From the NCBI RefSeq assembly GCF_049808615.1, contig NZ_JBNCAN010000019.1:1-64000 (forward strand): 64,000 nucleotides of DNA. The letters are read 5' to 3'. The notes under the pieces were generated by a model. The model did no database searches, was not told where the DNA came from, and worked only from the letters and a program-made list of their open reading frames with translations. Positions within the stretch are counted from its first letter, which is position 1. Each line of letters opens with the position of its first letter. This document shows positions 26,739-35,515 of this stretch, piece by piece. The translations under genes were made by a program, and so were the position numbers. Source of the DNA: Modicisalibacter sp049808615 (lineage in GTDB: Bacteria > Pseudomonadota > Gammaproteobacteria > Pseudomonadales > Halomonadaceae).

Positions 26739-26756
26739 CGTAAAGATAAGTTTACG
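26739..26756. promoter_or_regulatory. TyrR/PhhR-like box between hppD and the MFS gene
   Basis: CGTAAA-GATAAG-TTTACG is a symmetric dyad matching TGTAAA-N6-TTTACA except for the outermost base of each arm. TyrR/PhhR regulates aromatic amino-acid genes, and hppD degrades tyrosine. It is centred about 56 bases upstream of the predicted MFS transcription start. Confidence 0.5.
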
Positions 26757-26768
26757 ACTACTTGATAC

Positions 26769-26797
26769 TTGGACAATCAGCCACACTCAACCATGAT
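26769..26797 (+). promoter_or_regulatory. Candidate promoter of the MFS gene
   Basis: TTGGAC (26769-26774), 17 bases, CATGAT (26792-26797). The expected start site coincides with the ATG at 26804, implying a leaderless or nearly leaderless transcript; no ribosome site is present. Confidence 0.4.
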
Positions 26798-26803
26798 TAG
26801 GCG

Positions 26804-28021
26804 ATGCAAAATGAATGGTTACGTCGCTTCCCTCTGGCGGTGATCGTTATCGCCCAGCTCTTTGGCACATCCCTGTGGTTCAGCGTCAATGGGGTCGGGC
26901 TTGCACTGCAACGGGATCTAGGTATCTCGGAAGTTGATCTGGGTCGACTGACCTTGATGGTCCAGGCCGGCTTTATCGTGGGTACCTTGACGATTGCCAT
27001 GACTGGCCTTGCCGATCGTTTTCGCGCCAGCCGTATATTCGCTGCCTCCTGCCTGCTCGGGGGGGTTATCAACGCCGGTTTCACGCTCACGGTTGATTAT
27101 CAGCCATTCGCCATGTCATTACGCTTCATGACCGGCCTATGCCTGGCCGGCATCTATCCGTTAGGCATGAAACTAATAATTGGTTGGACACCTCGACACA
27201 CCGGTCTGGCGCTCGCTTGGCTGGTAGGCATGCTGACATTAGGCACTGCCTTGCCCCATCTGCTCCGCGGCGCCACCTTTACTCTCGACTGGCAAATACC
27301 GTTGTTACTGGCTTCCAGTCTTGCTCTGCTAGGCGGCGCAATGATCTTTATTCTGGGAGACGGGCCGCATCTACCCGCATCGAGCGGTCCTGTGCGCTTG
27401 AGCGAAGGCCTGAGCGCCTTTAGAAAACGCAATTTCCGCGCAATCGCCAGCGGCTACTTCGGACATGCTTGGGAGCTTTACGCCTTCTGGATGCTGGTAC
27501 CCTTCCTCGTCGCCCGGGAAATACAGCGTCTACAGATGTCGGATCAAAGCGCAGCATGGCTCTCCTTCAACATTATTGCCTTGGGAACGACCGGCTGTCT
27601 GTGTGGCGGTTTTCTGAGCAAATGCCTGGGCAGCCTTCGAGTGGCACGCTGGGCGCTCGCCTGTTCAGGGCTGATCGGGCTGATCTATCCCCTATTGGGT
27701 CATCCGATGCTCGGCTCGGCCTCGCCGCTAATATTGCTTGCACTCTTGTGTTTGTGGGGGTTCAGCGTGATCGCCGATTCGCCGCAGTTCTCTGCCTTGG
27801 CGGCGGCCACAGCCCCCAAGGAACAGGTCGGCTCGACACTTGCCATCATGAATGCCTTGGGTTTTGCCTTGACTATTCCTGCCATTGCCCTGACGACCTG
27901 GCTCTGGTCGACTCAAGGGCTCTGGGTACTATGGTGGCTTCTACCCGGACCGACACTAGGACTCTGGGCCTTGAGCGCGTTGAAGGATGAGAGTTTCGGG
28001 CCGATACAAACGGCCAAATAA
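26804..28021 (+). CDS. Major facilitator superfamily transporter
   Basis: Inner-membrane carrier of 405 residues with about 12 helices. The loop GLADRFRASRIFAASCLLGG after helix 2 corresponds to the MFS motif A, and LCLAGIYPLGMKLIIGW lies in helix 4. It resembles the broad NarK/CynX-type group; substrate unknown. Divergent from hppD with TyrR-like boxes between them, so transport of an aromatic compound is a possible but unproven role. There is no Shine-Dalgarno sequence. The gene ends 4 bases from the convergent AsmA-like gene. Confidence 0.8.
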   Translation: MQNEWLRRFPLAVIVIAQLFGTSLWFSVNGVGLALQRDLGISEVDLGRLTLMVQAGFIVGTLTIAMTGLADRFRASRIFAASCLLGGVINAGFTLTVDYQPFAMSLRFMTGLCLAGIYPLGMKLIIGWTPRHTGLALAWLVGMLTLGTALPHLLRGATFTLDWQIPLLLASSLALLGGAMIFILGDGPHLPASSGPVRLSEGLSAFRKRNFRAIASGYFGHAWELYAFWMLVPFLVAREIQRLQMSDQSAAWLSFNIIALGTTGCLCGGFLSKCLGSLRVARWALACSGLIGLIYPLLGHPMLGSASPLILLALLCLWGFSVIADSPQFSALAAATAPKEQVGSTLAIMNALGFALTIPAIALTTWLWSTQGLWVLWWLLPGPTLGLWALSALKDESFGPIQTAK

Positions 28022-28025
28022 TCAT

Positions 28026-30800
28026 TTACGGGCTGGACACTGCTGGCGAAAGGGGAAGCGCTCGATACCACTCGCCTTTTTTCGGTTTCTCTTGTGCCTG
28101 CCCGTCTAGCGCGGGTGCCTCTTGCAGTGGCTCTCCCTGCATTGATTCTTGCAGCGCCCATTCTTCTATCGCCGGCAGATGGCGCGCCTGTTCATACCAG
28201 CGTCGCGGTCTGAGCAGATGCAAACGGGACTGGCCATCGTCTATTTCGATGCCCAGACCCAGTGCCGCATAACGGGCGTAAAGGGCACCGTCGAGGGTTG
28301 CGTCCCGGCGTACCAACTCCGCGAGTATCTCCAGTTCCTGACCGGTGAGACGTGCATCCCGCAGCGCCAGCCCCTGATCGACCAATTGCAGCCGGGCGCG
28401 ACCGCGAATGTCCTGAACGTTCAATAGCCGGCTCAACCACTGACGCTGGCGCACTTCTTTCAACAATGTGCGTAGCGGAAAACCGCTATCGCGCATGCGC
28501 AACGTCAGCTGGGCATCCAGATTCAAGGGTTGCGCCCAGACAAGCTGCCCTTCCTCGATTCCCAGCTCCATCCACCAGCCGCTTTCATCATGATCAGAGG
28601 CAAGCCCCTCTCCCTGTCGCGACAGATTATCGAGCCTGAGCGTTGAGCCGGAAACATCGAATTGCCTGCGCTCTAGATCCCCGTCCCCCAGCTGGGCATC
28701 GAGGGATAGATTTCCCTGCAGGTGCTGATCACCGATGCGCAGCGTCGCCTCTCGTGCCTTGAGGTCCAGATTCCCCTGAGACTGATACCCTTGAAGGTTC
28801 AAGTAGGCCGCCAGAGTAGCCCGGCCCGACAACAGCTCGATCCCAGCATCCTTCGGCAGGTAAGCGTTGTAGAGACTCAGCGCCGGAATATCAATTTGCG
28901 GCAGGCTGATCCGCGTCACCTGATCCGCTAATGCCGGTGGTGTGCCGTTCAGTACTGTCGCTGGCAAGGTCGCTTCGACCAGCAGATAGCGACCGCTCAC
29001 ATGGTTGCCGACTTCTTGCTGGCGCCTCAGTGCGAACGAGGGAAGAGAAACGCGCACATCGATGTTCCGAGACGCCTTCTCGATCTTGGCGTCCAGACGT
29101 CCATTGCCGGAGGCTACGTAATCCAGAAAGCGCAACTCCAGCGGGTCGGCGCTTATCCAAAGACGGCTGCCCGGTAGCAACGTCTCTCCTTGCCAGATCA
29201 GCTCCGCTTCCATCAGGCCGTTTCCGTGCATCGCCAGGCCATGGGTCTCCGGCAGGAACCGGTTGAGAAAGCTCAGTTCCGCCGCTCGTCCCTGGACGAG
29301 CACCTTGCCGGAAAGTAACGACGATGTAGTGATCGAGGGTTTAGCCCTCGAAGGCTGGGTAAAAGACAAGCGTGCATCCCGCAGCAGCAGCTCGGTTTCA
29401 AGCGGCGTACTATCCCCCGGATTTCGCGCACTCACGCGCAACCGCGTGCCGGAAAGATCCAGCCGGCGCCGATCCGGTTCAAATTCCTTCAGTTTCAGGT
29501 CAAGCCCAAGCTCGCTGGTAACGCGGCGATCCAGCAGGGTCAGGTCCACGCTATCGCCGCGCAGATCGAAACTGCCACGGAACAAGCCCTCCTCGTAGTC
29601 GAGTCGTCCGTCGAGGCCGGCCTTGCCGGTATGCAGATCAAAGGGAATAGTTTGCGGTAGAAAACGTGCCAGTACCGCGACGTCCGGCAGTCGCGCTCCC
29701 TGCCAGATCAGTGCTGCGGTAGTCGGCTTCCGAGGCGGTGTCGTCAGGTTGAGCTGGGGCAGATCGACGTTCAAACGAAACCGTTCACTGTTCAAGAAAG
29801 GCGGTTCATTCCCGGCAGGTTCGTCCAAAGGTTCCCGCATCTGCATGTCTTCTAGAACAAGCGCCATTCTGGTAGCGGCGATGCCTTCTCGCGCCTCGTC
29901 CTGAAAGTCGACGCGAGCGCTTACCTGGCCCTTACCTTCCAATCGGTAATGCCGACTCCTAGCGCTTTCGCGACTATCCCTCGCCGCCAACAGAGTCGCC
30001 TCATCAAGAACGACCGCCAGCTGCGGCGATGCCAGAGTCAGTTCGCTGCCCGGCTGCAATACGCCCTTGTCGATACCAATCTGCCCTTGCAAGCCGCCTC
30101 TGCCAGATAGCCGCACCCCATCAAGTCCGCCCAGATAGGGATTGAACACATCCCAGGCATCCGCCTGGGCAGCCAGAGCCACATCGCCGGAGAGAAATGC
30201 GAGAGCCTCCAATCCAGGCGTTTGAGCGGAATGAAATGTTTCCAGAACAAACTCGCCCTGCAGCCGAATATTCCGGGCCAAGGTCTGATACGCACCATGG
30301 ATGCCCTGACGCTGAACGATCGCTTCTTCCAACGCCAGCGTCAGGGAATCGACGCCCAGGGATTCGTCGTTCACGACCAGCTCATCAAGACGTACCCGGC
30401 TAGCCGCGCTTGCTGCCAGGCGATACTCATTCACCTTCAACGCGCGCAGCCCCTCGGCTTCGAGGGAGTGAATATCCAGACGGCGGAAAAGCAGTGACCA
30501 CCAGGAAATATGCAGCCGCGCTTGATCCACTTCGAGGAAAAAACTCACGTTCTCATCGGCACGCTGAATTATCAGATCCCGCACGTCGAGACGATCGAAG
30601 GAGGGCGCGTTCGCACTGCTCCAGGTGACCGTTACGCCCGGCAGCTGGGATAGGCGCTGTTGCAGCCAACCGCTGTTGAACAGCCACTGCACGCCGGCCA
30701 GATAACCGATGATCAGAAGCGATATCACGCCAATCCCAACGATCAGCCAGCGCAGCCAGCGGCGCTTGAAAGAGATCGGTGGGATGATGCCTTTTTGCAT
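28026..30800 (-). CDS. Large AsmA/TamB-like periplasmic protein
   Basis: A 924-residue protein with short basic cytosolic start, one membrane helix (about 17-39), and a very long periplasmic part made of beta-rich repeats (many stretches of the form L.L....L.L..G). This is the build of the repeating-beta-groove proteins (AsmA, TamB, YdbH, YhdP) that bridge the inner and outer membranes and move phospholipids. Which subfamily it joins is unclear; the length is close to YdbH. The C terminus is proline- and charge-rich. GGAAG precedes the ATG. It lies downstream of pstB on the same strand with a 125-base gap. Confidence 0.6.
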   Translation of the reverse strand: MQKGIIPPISFKRRWLRWLIVGIGVISLLIIGYLAGVQWLFNSGWLQQRLSQLPGVTVTWSSANAPSFDRLDVRDLIIQRADENVSFFLEVDQARLHISWWSLLFRRLDIHSLEAEGLRALKVNEYRLAASAASRVRLDELVVNDESLGVDSLTLALEEAIVQRQGIHGAYQTLARNIRLQGEFVLETFHSAQTPGLEALAFLSGDVALAAQADAWDVFNPYLGGLDGVRLSGRGGLQGQIGIDKGVLQPGSELTLASPQLAVVLDEATLLAARDSRESARSRHYRLEGKGQVSARVDFQDEAREGIAATRMALVLEDMQMREPLDEPAGNEPPFLNSERFRLNVDLPQLNLTTPPRKPTTAALIWQGARLPDVAVLARFLPQTIPFDLHTGKAGLDGRLDYEEGLFRGSFDLRGDSVDLTLLDRRVTSELGLDLKLKEFEPDRRRLDLSGTRLRVSARNPGDSTPLETELLLRDARLSFTQPSRAKPSITTSSLLSGKVLVQGRAAELSFLNRFLPETHGLAMHGNGLMEAELIWQGETLLPGSRLWISADPLELRFLDYVASGNGRLDAKIEKASRNIDVRVSLPSFALRRQQEVGNHVSGRYLLVEATLPATVLNGTPPALADQVTRISLPQIDIPALSLYNAYLPKDAGIELLSGRATLAAYLNLQGYQSQGNLDLKAREATLRIGDQHLQGNLSLDAQLGDGDLERRQFDVSGSTLRLDNLSRQGEGLASDHDESGWWMELGIEEGQLVWAQPLNLDAQLTLRMRDSGFPLRTLLKEVRQRQWLSRLLNVQDIRGRARLQLVDQGLALRDARLTGQELEILAELVRRDATLDGALYARYAALGLGIEIDDGQSRLHLLRPRRWYEQARHLPAIEEWALQESMQGEPLQEAPALDGQAQEKPKKGEWYRALPLSPAVSSP

Positions 30801-30925
30801 GAGCGCTTCCAGGTCTACGTCTTCGCTAATGTAGCGCGGAAGCCCTGTTCATTTCCTCCCTACCTTCCCGCAAATCGATTTTCAGGCTCTCCTTGTCGCG
30901 TCGGGGCGCTAACCGTATCGATGCC

Positions 30926-31807
30926 TCAACCATAGCGCCCGGTGATGTAGTCTTCTGCCTTCTTGGTATGCGGGTTGGAGAACATCATGCGGGTATCATT
31001 GTATTCGATCAGCTCACCGAGATGGAAAAAGGCCGTGTAGTCCGCGACCCGAGCCGCCTGCTGCATGTTATGAGTCACCGTGACGATGGTGAACTGCTGC
31101 TTGAGCTTGTCCATCAGATCTTCGATAGTGGCCGTCGAGATCGGGTCCAGGGCCGAGGTCGGCTCGTCCATCAGGATCACGTCCGGTTTCACCGCAATCG
31201 CCCGGGCGATACACAGGCGCTGCTGCTGCCCCCCGGAGAGGGAGGTGCCGGGTTCGGCCAGCTTGTCCTTGACCTCGTTCCACAGTCCGGCATCCCGCAG
31301 CGCCTGCTCCACCAACTCGTCCTGTTCCGCCTTGCGGCTCACCAGGTCGTGCATGCGCGGCGCATAGGCGATGTTTTCATAGATCGACTTGGGGAACGGA
31401 TTGGGCTTCTGGAACACCATGCCCACTCGCCGACGCAGGGCGATCTCGTCCATCCTGGAATCATTCACATCCCGCCCGTCCATCTCCACCAGCCCTTCGA
31501 TCCTGACGCTGCGAATCAGATCGTTCATGCGATTGAGACAGCGCAGGAAGGTCGACTTGCCGCAGCCCGAGGGGCCGATCAGCGCGGTAACGTTGTGCTG
31601 ATAGACGTCGATATTGACGTTCTTCAGCGCCTGATTGGTGCCATACCAGAGATTGAGATCGCGTACGCGGATGCTCAATTCGTGACGCGCATCTTCGTTG
31701 GTATTGACGGGTCTTCCCTGGGTCGACGGCCGTGCCTGTTCTGACGGGGGCTCCTTGGAGGGCTGCCCAGGTTCGGTTTCGCGATTGGCAAGCTGTTCGT
31801 TGAGCAT
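30926..31807 (-). CDS. pstB: Phosphate ABC transporter ATPase PstB
   Basis: ATPase of the high-affinity phosphate importer. Walker A GPSGCGKST (about 75-83), the Pst-typical RCLNRMNDLI and FQKPNPFPKSI, signature LSGGQQQR (about 188-195) and Walker B VILMDEP. The 293 residues include a roughly 45-residue hydrophilic N-terminal extension rich in Pro, Glu and Gln. The start is kept at 31807 because AGGA sits seven bases upstream. Last gene of pstSCAB; no phoU follows in the window. Confidence 0.96.
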   Translation of the reverse strand: MLNEQLANRETEPGQPSKEPPSEQARPSTQGRPVNTNEDARHELSIRVRDLNLWYGTNQALKNVNIDVYQHNVTALIGPSGCGKSTFLRCLNRMNDLIRSVRIEGLVEMDGRDVNDSRMDEIALRRRVGMVFQKPNPFPKSIYENIAYAPRMHDLVSRKAEQDELVEQALRDAGLWNEVKDKLAEPGTSLSGGQQQRLCIARAIAVKPDVILMDEPTSALDPISTATIEDLMDKLKQQFTIVTVTHNMQQAARVADYTAFFHLGELIEYNDTRMMFSNPHTKKAEDYITGRYG

Positions 31808-31844
31808 GAGAGCTTCCTGTTCAAGTCATGAATATGGAGGGTGC

Positions 31845-33011
31845 TTACCAACGGCGCTCGAATTTCTTGCGCATCCACACCGCGGTGGCATTGAGCGAGA
31901 TGAGCACGGCCAGCAGCACCAGAATGCCGCCGGCGGTCTTCTCGGTGAAGGCGCGATCCGGCTCGCCGGCCCAGGTAAATATCTGCGCCGGCATCACCGT
32001 GGCGGCGTCGCCAAAGGAGGCCGAAACGTCGGGAATAAAGGCCACCATGCCGATGATGATCAGCGGTGCGGTTTCGCCCATGGCCTGGGCCAGGCCGATG
32101 ATCGAGCCGGTGAGAATGCCCGGAAAGGACAGCGGCAGGACGTGATCGCGCACCACCTGCCAACGGGAGCAGCCAACGCCGAAGGCCGCCTGACGAATGG
32201 TGTCCGGCACGCTGCGCAAGGCAGTCCGGGTGGCGATGATGATCACCGGTAGCGTCATCAAGGCCAGGGTCAGCCCACCCACCAGCGGGGTCGAGCGCGG
32301 TACGCCGAAGAAGTTGATGTAGATGGCCAGGCCCAGCAGGCCAAACAGGATCGAAGGCACCGCTGCCAGGTTATTGATGTTGATCTCGATGATCTGGGTC
32401 AGCCAGTTGTCCGTGGCAAACTCCTCGAGATACACCGCCGTCATCACGCCGATGGGAAAACAGACCAGCATGGTCACGATCAGCGTCATCACCGTGCCTA
32501 CTGCCGCGGAGGCAATGCCGGCAAGCTCCGGCATCTTGGAATCGCCGGCGGTGAAAAAGCGGGTATTGAACTTGAGTGCCACCTGCCCTTTCGCCAGGAG
32601 ATCGTCGACGACGACCATTTGATCGTCCTTGAGTCGCGTGTGGTGGCCCTTGAGATACTGATCCACCGCGCTATCCGCCAGCACCCACTCCATGCGGGTG
32701 GTGCCCACCAGGTCGGGGTTGTCACGCATCCTCATGGGCAAGGTGCGCAGGAAACCGCGGCTGACCAGACGCCGCACATCTTCATTCACCGCCGCCGGCG
32801 GCATCTGCTGGCTCTGCTCGCTGTAGGTGACCTCGACCTGGATCTGCGCCTGTTGAAAGGCCGGCAAGCCTTTCACCAGCATGTCACTGATGAACACCAC
32901 CAGAAAGGTCGCCGCCAGCGCAAGCGCCCCCATGGAGAGCCATTTCAGTCGGGCCGTCCTGCGGTGGCGATGCTTGAGCTGGGCGGTGATCTCATCGAAG
33001 GATTGGCTCAT
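31845..33011 (-). CDS. pstA: Phosphate ABC transporter permease PstA
   Basis: Inner-membrane permease subunit, 388 residues, longer than E. coli PstA because of an extra periplasmic region (about 60-165) after the first helix, as in pseudomonad PstA. The C-terminal part holds the binding-protein-dependent transport motif EAAFGVG-type segment (RQAAFGVGCSRWQVVRDHVLPLS). It sits 19 bases after pstC and 37 bases before pstB in a phosphate-controlled operon. Confidence 0.93.
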   Translation of the reverse strand: MSQSFDEITAQLKHRHRRTARLKWLSMGALALAATFLVVFISDMLVKGLPAFQQAQIQVEVTYSEQSQQMPPAAVNEDVRRLVSRGFLRTLPMRMRDNPDLVGTTRMEWVLADSAVDQYLKGHHTRLKDDQMVVVDDLLAKGQVALKFNTRFFTAGDSKMPELAGIASAAVGTVMTLIVTMLVCFPIGVMTAVYLEEFATDNWLTQIIEININNLAAVPSILFGLLGLAIYINFFGVPRSTPLVGGLTLALMTLPVIIIATRTALRSVPDTIRQAAFGVGCSRWQVVRDHVLPLSFPGILTGSIIGLAQAMGETAPLIIIGMVAFIPDVSASFGDAATVMPAQIFTWAGEPDRAFTEKTAGGILVLLAVLISLNATAVWMRKKFERRW

Positions 33012-33030
33012 GGGGTGATCCTCGTCATCA

Positions 33031-34287
33031 TCATAGGTCGTTGGAGCGATATTTTTCGCGGAAGCGACGAATCATGATCACCGAGACCATGTTCAGCATC
33101 AGGGTCACCGCGAACAGCACCAATCCCAGGGCAAATGCGGAAAGCGTTTCGGCACTCTCGAACTCCTGATCCCCGGTCAGGGCGGCGACGATGCGCACCG
33201 TCACCGTGGTCATGTCCTCGAGCGGATTGGCGGTCAGATTGGGCCGCATGCCGGCGGCCATGACCACGATCATGGTCTCCCCCAGGGCCCGGGAAACCGC
33301 CAGCAGCGATGCGGAGATGATGCCGGGGATGGCCGTGGGCAATACCACGCTGGTGATGGTCTCCGCCTTGGTCATGCCCAGCGCCAGGGAGCCTTCGCGC
33401 ATGCTGTCCGGCACCGAGTTGATGACATCGTCGGACAGGGACGAGATGAACGGAATGATCATGATGCCCATGACGATGCCCGGGGCCAGGGCATTGTTGA
33501 AGGAGGCATCCAGCCCGAAGAAGCCCGCGACATCGACGATGACCGGCGCCACGGTGATGGCGGCAAAAAAGCCGTAGACCACCGTGGGGATACCGGCGAG
33601 CACTTCCAGTATCGGCTTGGCCAGGGTACGCACCCGGGCCGGTGCGAATTCCGCCATGTAGATGGCGGCCATGAGGCCGATGGGGATCGCCACCAGCATG
33701 GCAATCAATGTGATGAGAAAAGTACCGGCAAACAGCGGCACCGACCCGAACCGAGCCGCGCTGGCGCCTTCGTCGGCGCGTCCGGCAGCAGCCAGGAAGC
33801 TATTGCCCGGCGCCCAGGTGGTGCCGGTGATGAACTCCCAGAAGCTTTGCATCTGAAAGAAGCGAACCGCCTCGAACACGATCGAGATCAGAATGCCCAG
33901 GGTCGTCACGATGGAAACCATCGCCGCCACCGCCAGAACCCCGCGGATCACCCTCTCGATGGCCTGGCGGGCATGAAACCCCGGACGCACCTGGGAAAGG
34001 CCGACCAGCAGGCCGATAACGGCTACTGCCAGACTGGCCCCCAGCAGATAGAGCGTGGGAATGTCCGCCCCGAGCAGCAGCAGGACAAAGGCGCCCAAGG
34101 CGGCCACCAATAGCGCGGGGCCGGCGGTAGTCAATACCGAAAACCAGGCATACTGATCCGGTTGTGCGACCATCGCGGTGCCATTCGTACGCAGCTGCGA
34201 CGCCCGGGCGCGGGCCAGGAAAAAGGCGGCCAATCCCAAGGCAAGGAGCACGGCGGAGAACAGCAGATAGATTTGATTGATCGGCAT
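33031..34287 (-). CDS. pstC: Phosphate ABC transporter permease PstC
   Basis: Permease partner of PstA, 418 residues. It has two extra N-terminal helices and a linker before the conserved core containing FLITLIAMLVAIPIGLMAAIYMAEF and the coupling EGSLALGMTKAETITSVVLP segment. The extended N terminus is usual for the pseudomonad-type PstC. Follows pstS after a 99-base gap that contains a strong hairpin, which probably lowers expression of the membrane part relative to PstS. Confidence 0.93.
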   Translation of the reverse strand: MPINQIYLLFSAVLLALGLAAFFLARARASQLRTNGTAMVAQPDQYAWFSVLTTAGPALLVAALGAFVLLLLGADIPTLYLLGASLAVAVIGLLVGLSQVRPGFHARQAIERVIRGVLAVAAMVSIVTTLGILISIVFEAVRFFQMQSFWEFITGTTWAPGNSFLAAAGRADEGASAARFGSVPLFAGTFLITLIAMLVAIPIGLMAAIYMAEFAPARVRTLAKPILEVLAGIPTVVYGFFAAITVAPVIVDVAGFFGLDASFNNALAPGIVMGIMIIPFISSLSDDVINSVPDSMREGSLALGMTKAETITSVVLPTAIPGIISASLLAVSRALGETMIVVMAAGMRPNLTANPLEDMTTVTVRIVAALTGDQEFESAETLSAFALGLVLFAVTLMLNMVSVIMIRRFREKYRSNDL

Positions 34288-34337
34288 CGGAGCTCTCGTA
34301 TGATGAACCCAAAAATCAACAGGGCCTTATCGCCAGC

Positions 34338-34366
34338 ATGGGCCGATAGCAAACGCATCGGCCCAT
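34338..34366 (-). other. Strong hairpin between pstS and pstC
   Basis: ATGGGCCGAT (34338-34347) and ATCGGCCCAT (34357-34366) form a perfect 10-base stem with a 9-base loop. There is no T-run, so it is more likely an attenuating or mRNA-protecting structure than a complete terminator. Placement directly after pstS suits excess production of the binding protein. Confidence 0.65.
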
Positions 34367-34386
34367 CCTCTGACGTCCAGAAGCGC

Positions 34387-35400
34387 TTACTTCAGCGCTG
34401 AAAGCTCGAGCTTTTCCTTATCCTTCACCGCATCGCGCTGTGCCTTGCGCTCCTCGTCCGGTAGAGGGATCAATCCAAGCACCTGCAGGTACCCCATAGG
34501 GGCGATCATCTGCTCGCTCATGAATAGATTGGCGAATTCATACATCGCCGGCACCGAATCCGCGTGCTGATTCTTCACGTAGAAGAACATGGAGCGGGAT
34601 ACCGGATATTCACCGGAGCTGATCGCCTCGGGCTCGGGAGCTACGCCATCAATGGAGGCTCCGTTCAGGCTGTCGGCATTTTCTTCCAGGAAGGAGTATC
34701 CAAAGATACCGAAGGCATCGGTATTCTCTGAAAGACGCTGCACGATCAGATTGTCGTTTTCACCGGCGTCGATATAGGCGCCGTCGGATCGGATGTCGGT
34801 ATAGGCTTCGCCGCCATAGGCTGCCATGTCTTTCGAGGCGGCTTCCATGACCAGCTCCTCGAAGGCGTCCCGGGTACCGGAGGTGGTGGGCGGACCGTAG
34901 ACGGCGATCTCACGATCCGGCAAGGAGGCGTCGATATCGCTCCACTTCTTGTAAGGATTGTCGACCAGTTCTTCGTCCTGGGGCACCTTGGCGGCCAGGG
35001 CCATGAAGAGCTGTTCCCGGGTGACGCCGATGGGGTCGTTGCTGTTTGATTGGGCGAAGGCGATGCCGTCGTAACCGATCTTGGCCTCGGTAATGTCGCT
35101 AACGCCGTTCTCCTGGCAACGCTCGAATTCCGAGATTTTCATGCGCCGCGAGGCGTTGGTGATGTCCGGTGCCCCCTCTCCGATGCCGTTGCAGAACAGC
35201 CGCAGGCCCCCACCGGAGCCGGTGGACTCGATCACCGGGGTCGGGTAATCGGTCGTGGCGCCAAACTCCTCGGCAACGTAGCTGGCAAACGGATAGACGG
35301 TGCTGGACCCGACGATACGCACCTGATCCCGTGCTTGAGCGATACCGGCGACGCTGAATACGGCGGCGGCGATAGCGGCTGTTCTGAGGATGCGATTCAT
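34387..35400 (-). CDS. pstS: Periplasmic phosphate-binding protein PstS
   Basis: Captures phosphate in the periplasm for PstCAB. Residues 1-23 form a signal peptide ending AQA. The mature protein begins DQVRIVGSSTVYPFASYVAEEF, with the phosphate-coordinating Ser/Thr segment, ESTGSGGGLRLFCNGIG, and PPTTSGTRDAF. 337 residues; AGGAG is seven bases before the ATG. A perfect Pho box lies 61 bases upstream, so PhoB control is expected. Confidence 0.95.
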   Translation of the reverse strand: MNRILRTAAIAAAVFSVAGIAQARDQVRIVGSSTVYPFASYVAEEFGATTDYPTPVIESTGSGGGLRLFCNGIGEGAPDITNASRRMKISEFERCQENGVSDITEAKIGYDGIAFAQSNSNDPIGVTREQLFMALAAKVPQDEELVDNPYKKWSDIDASLPDREIAVYGPPTTSGTRDAFEELVMEAASKDMAAYGGEAYTDIRSDGAYIDAGENDNLIVQRLSENTDAFGIFGYSFLEENADSLNGASIDGVAPEPEAISSGEYPVSRSMFFYVKNQHADSVPAMYEFANLFMSEQMIAPMGYLQVLGLIPLPDEERKAQRDAVKDKEKLELSALK

Positions 35401-35430
35401 GCGCTAACTCCTGTCGATGAGCGTGATCAA

Positions 35431-35456
35431 CCTTGGCGAGACACAGGATGCCAAGG
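35431..35456. other. Inverted repeat in the pstS promoter/leader
   Basis: CCTTGGC (35431-35437) and GCCAAGG (35450-35456) are perfect 7-base arms around a 12-base loop. It lies between the Pho box and the pstS ATG, overlapping the expected -10/+1 area. It could be a leader hairpin or a second protein-binding dyad. Confidence 0.4.
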
Positions 35457-35460
35457 AAAA

Positions 35461-35478
35461 ATGACAGACTCATGACAG
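35461..35478 (-). promoter_or_regulatory. Pho box of the pst operon
   Basis: Two exact CTGTCAT repeats separated by four bases (minus strand) match the PhoB consensus perfectly. The spacing to the downstream TTTTCCTTGGCATCC resembles E. coli pstS, where PhoB replaces the -35. Confidence 0.9.
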
Positions 35479-35515
35479 GGGCAGAGAACGCTATACGTCT
35501 CGCTTGAAAGACGAC

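Noticed and set aside
30801..30925. phoU expected after pstB
   Set aside because: The 125-base gap holds no coding sequence, and the next gene is the AsmA-like protein; phoU must be elsewhere.
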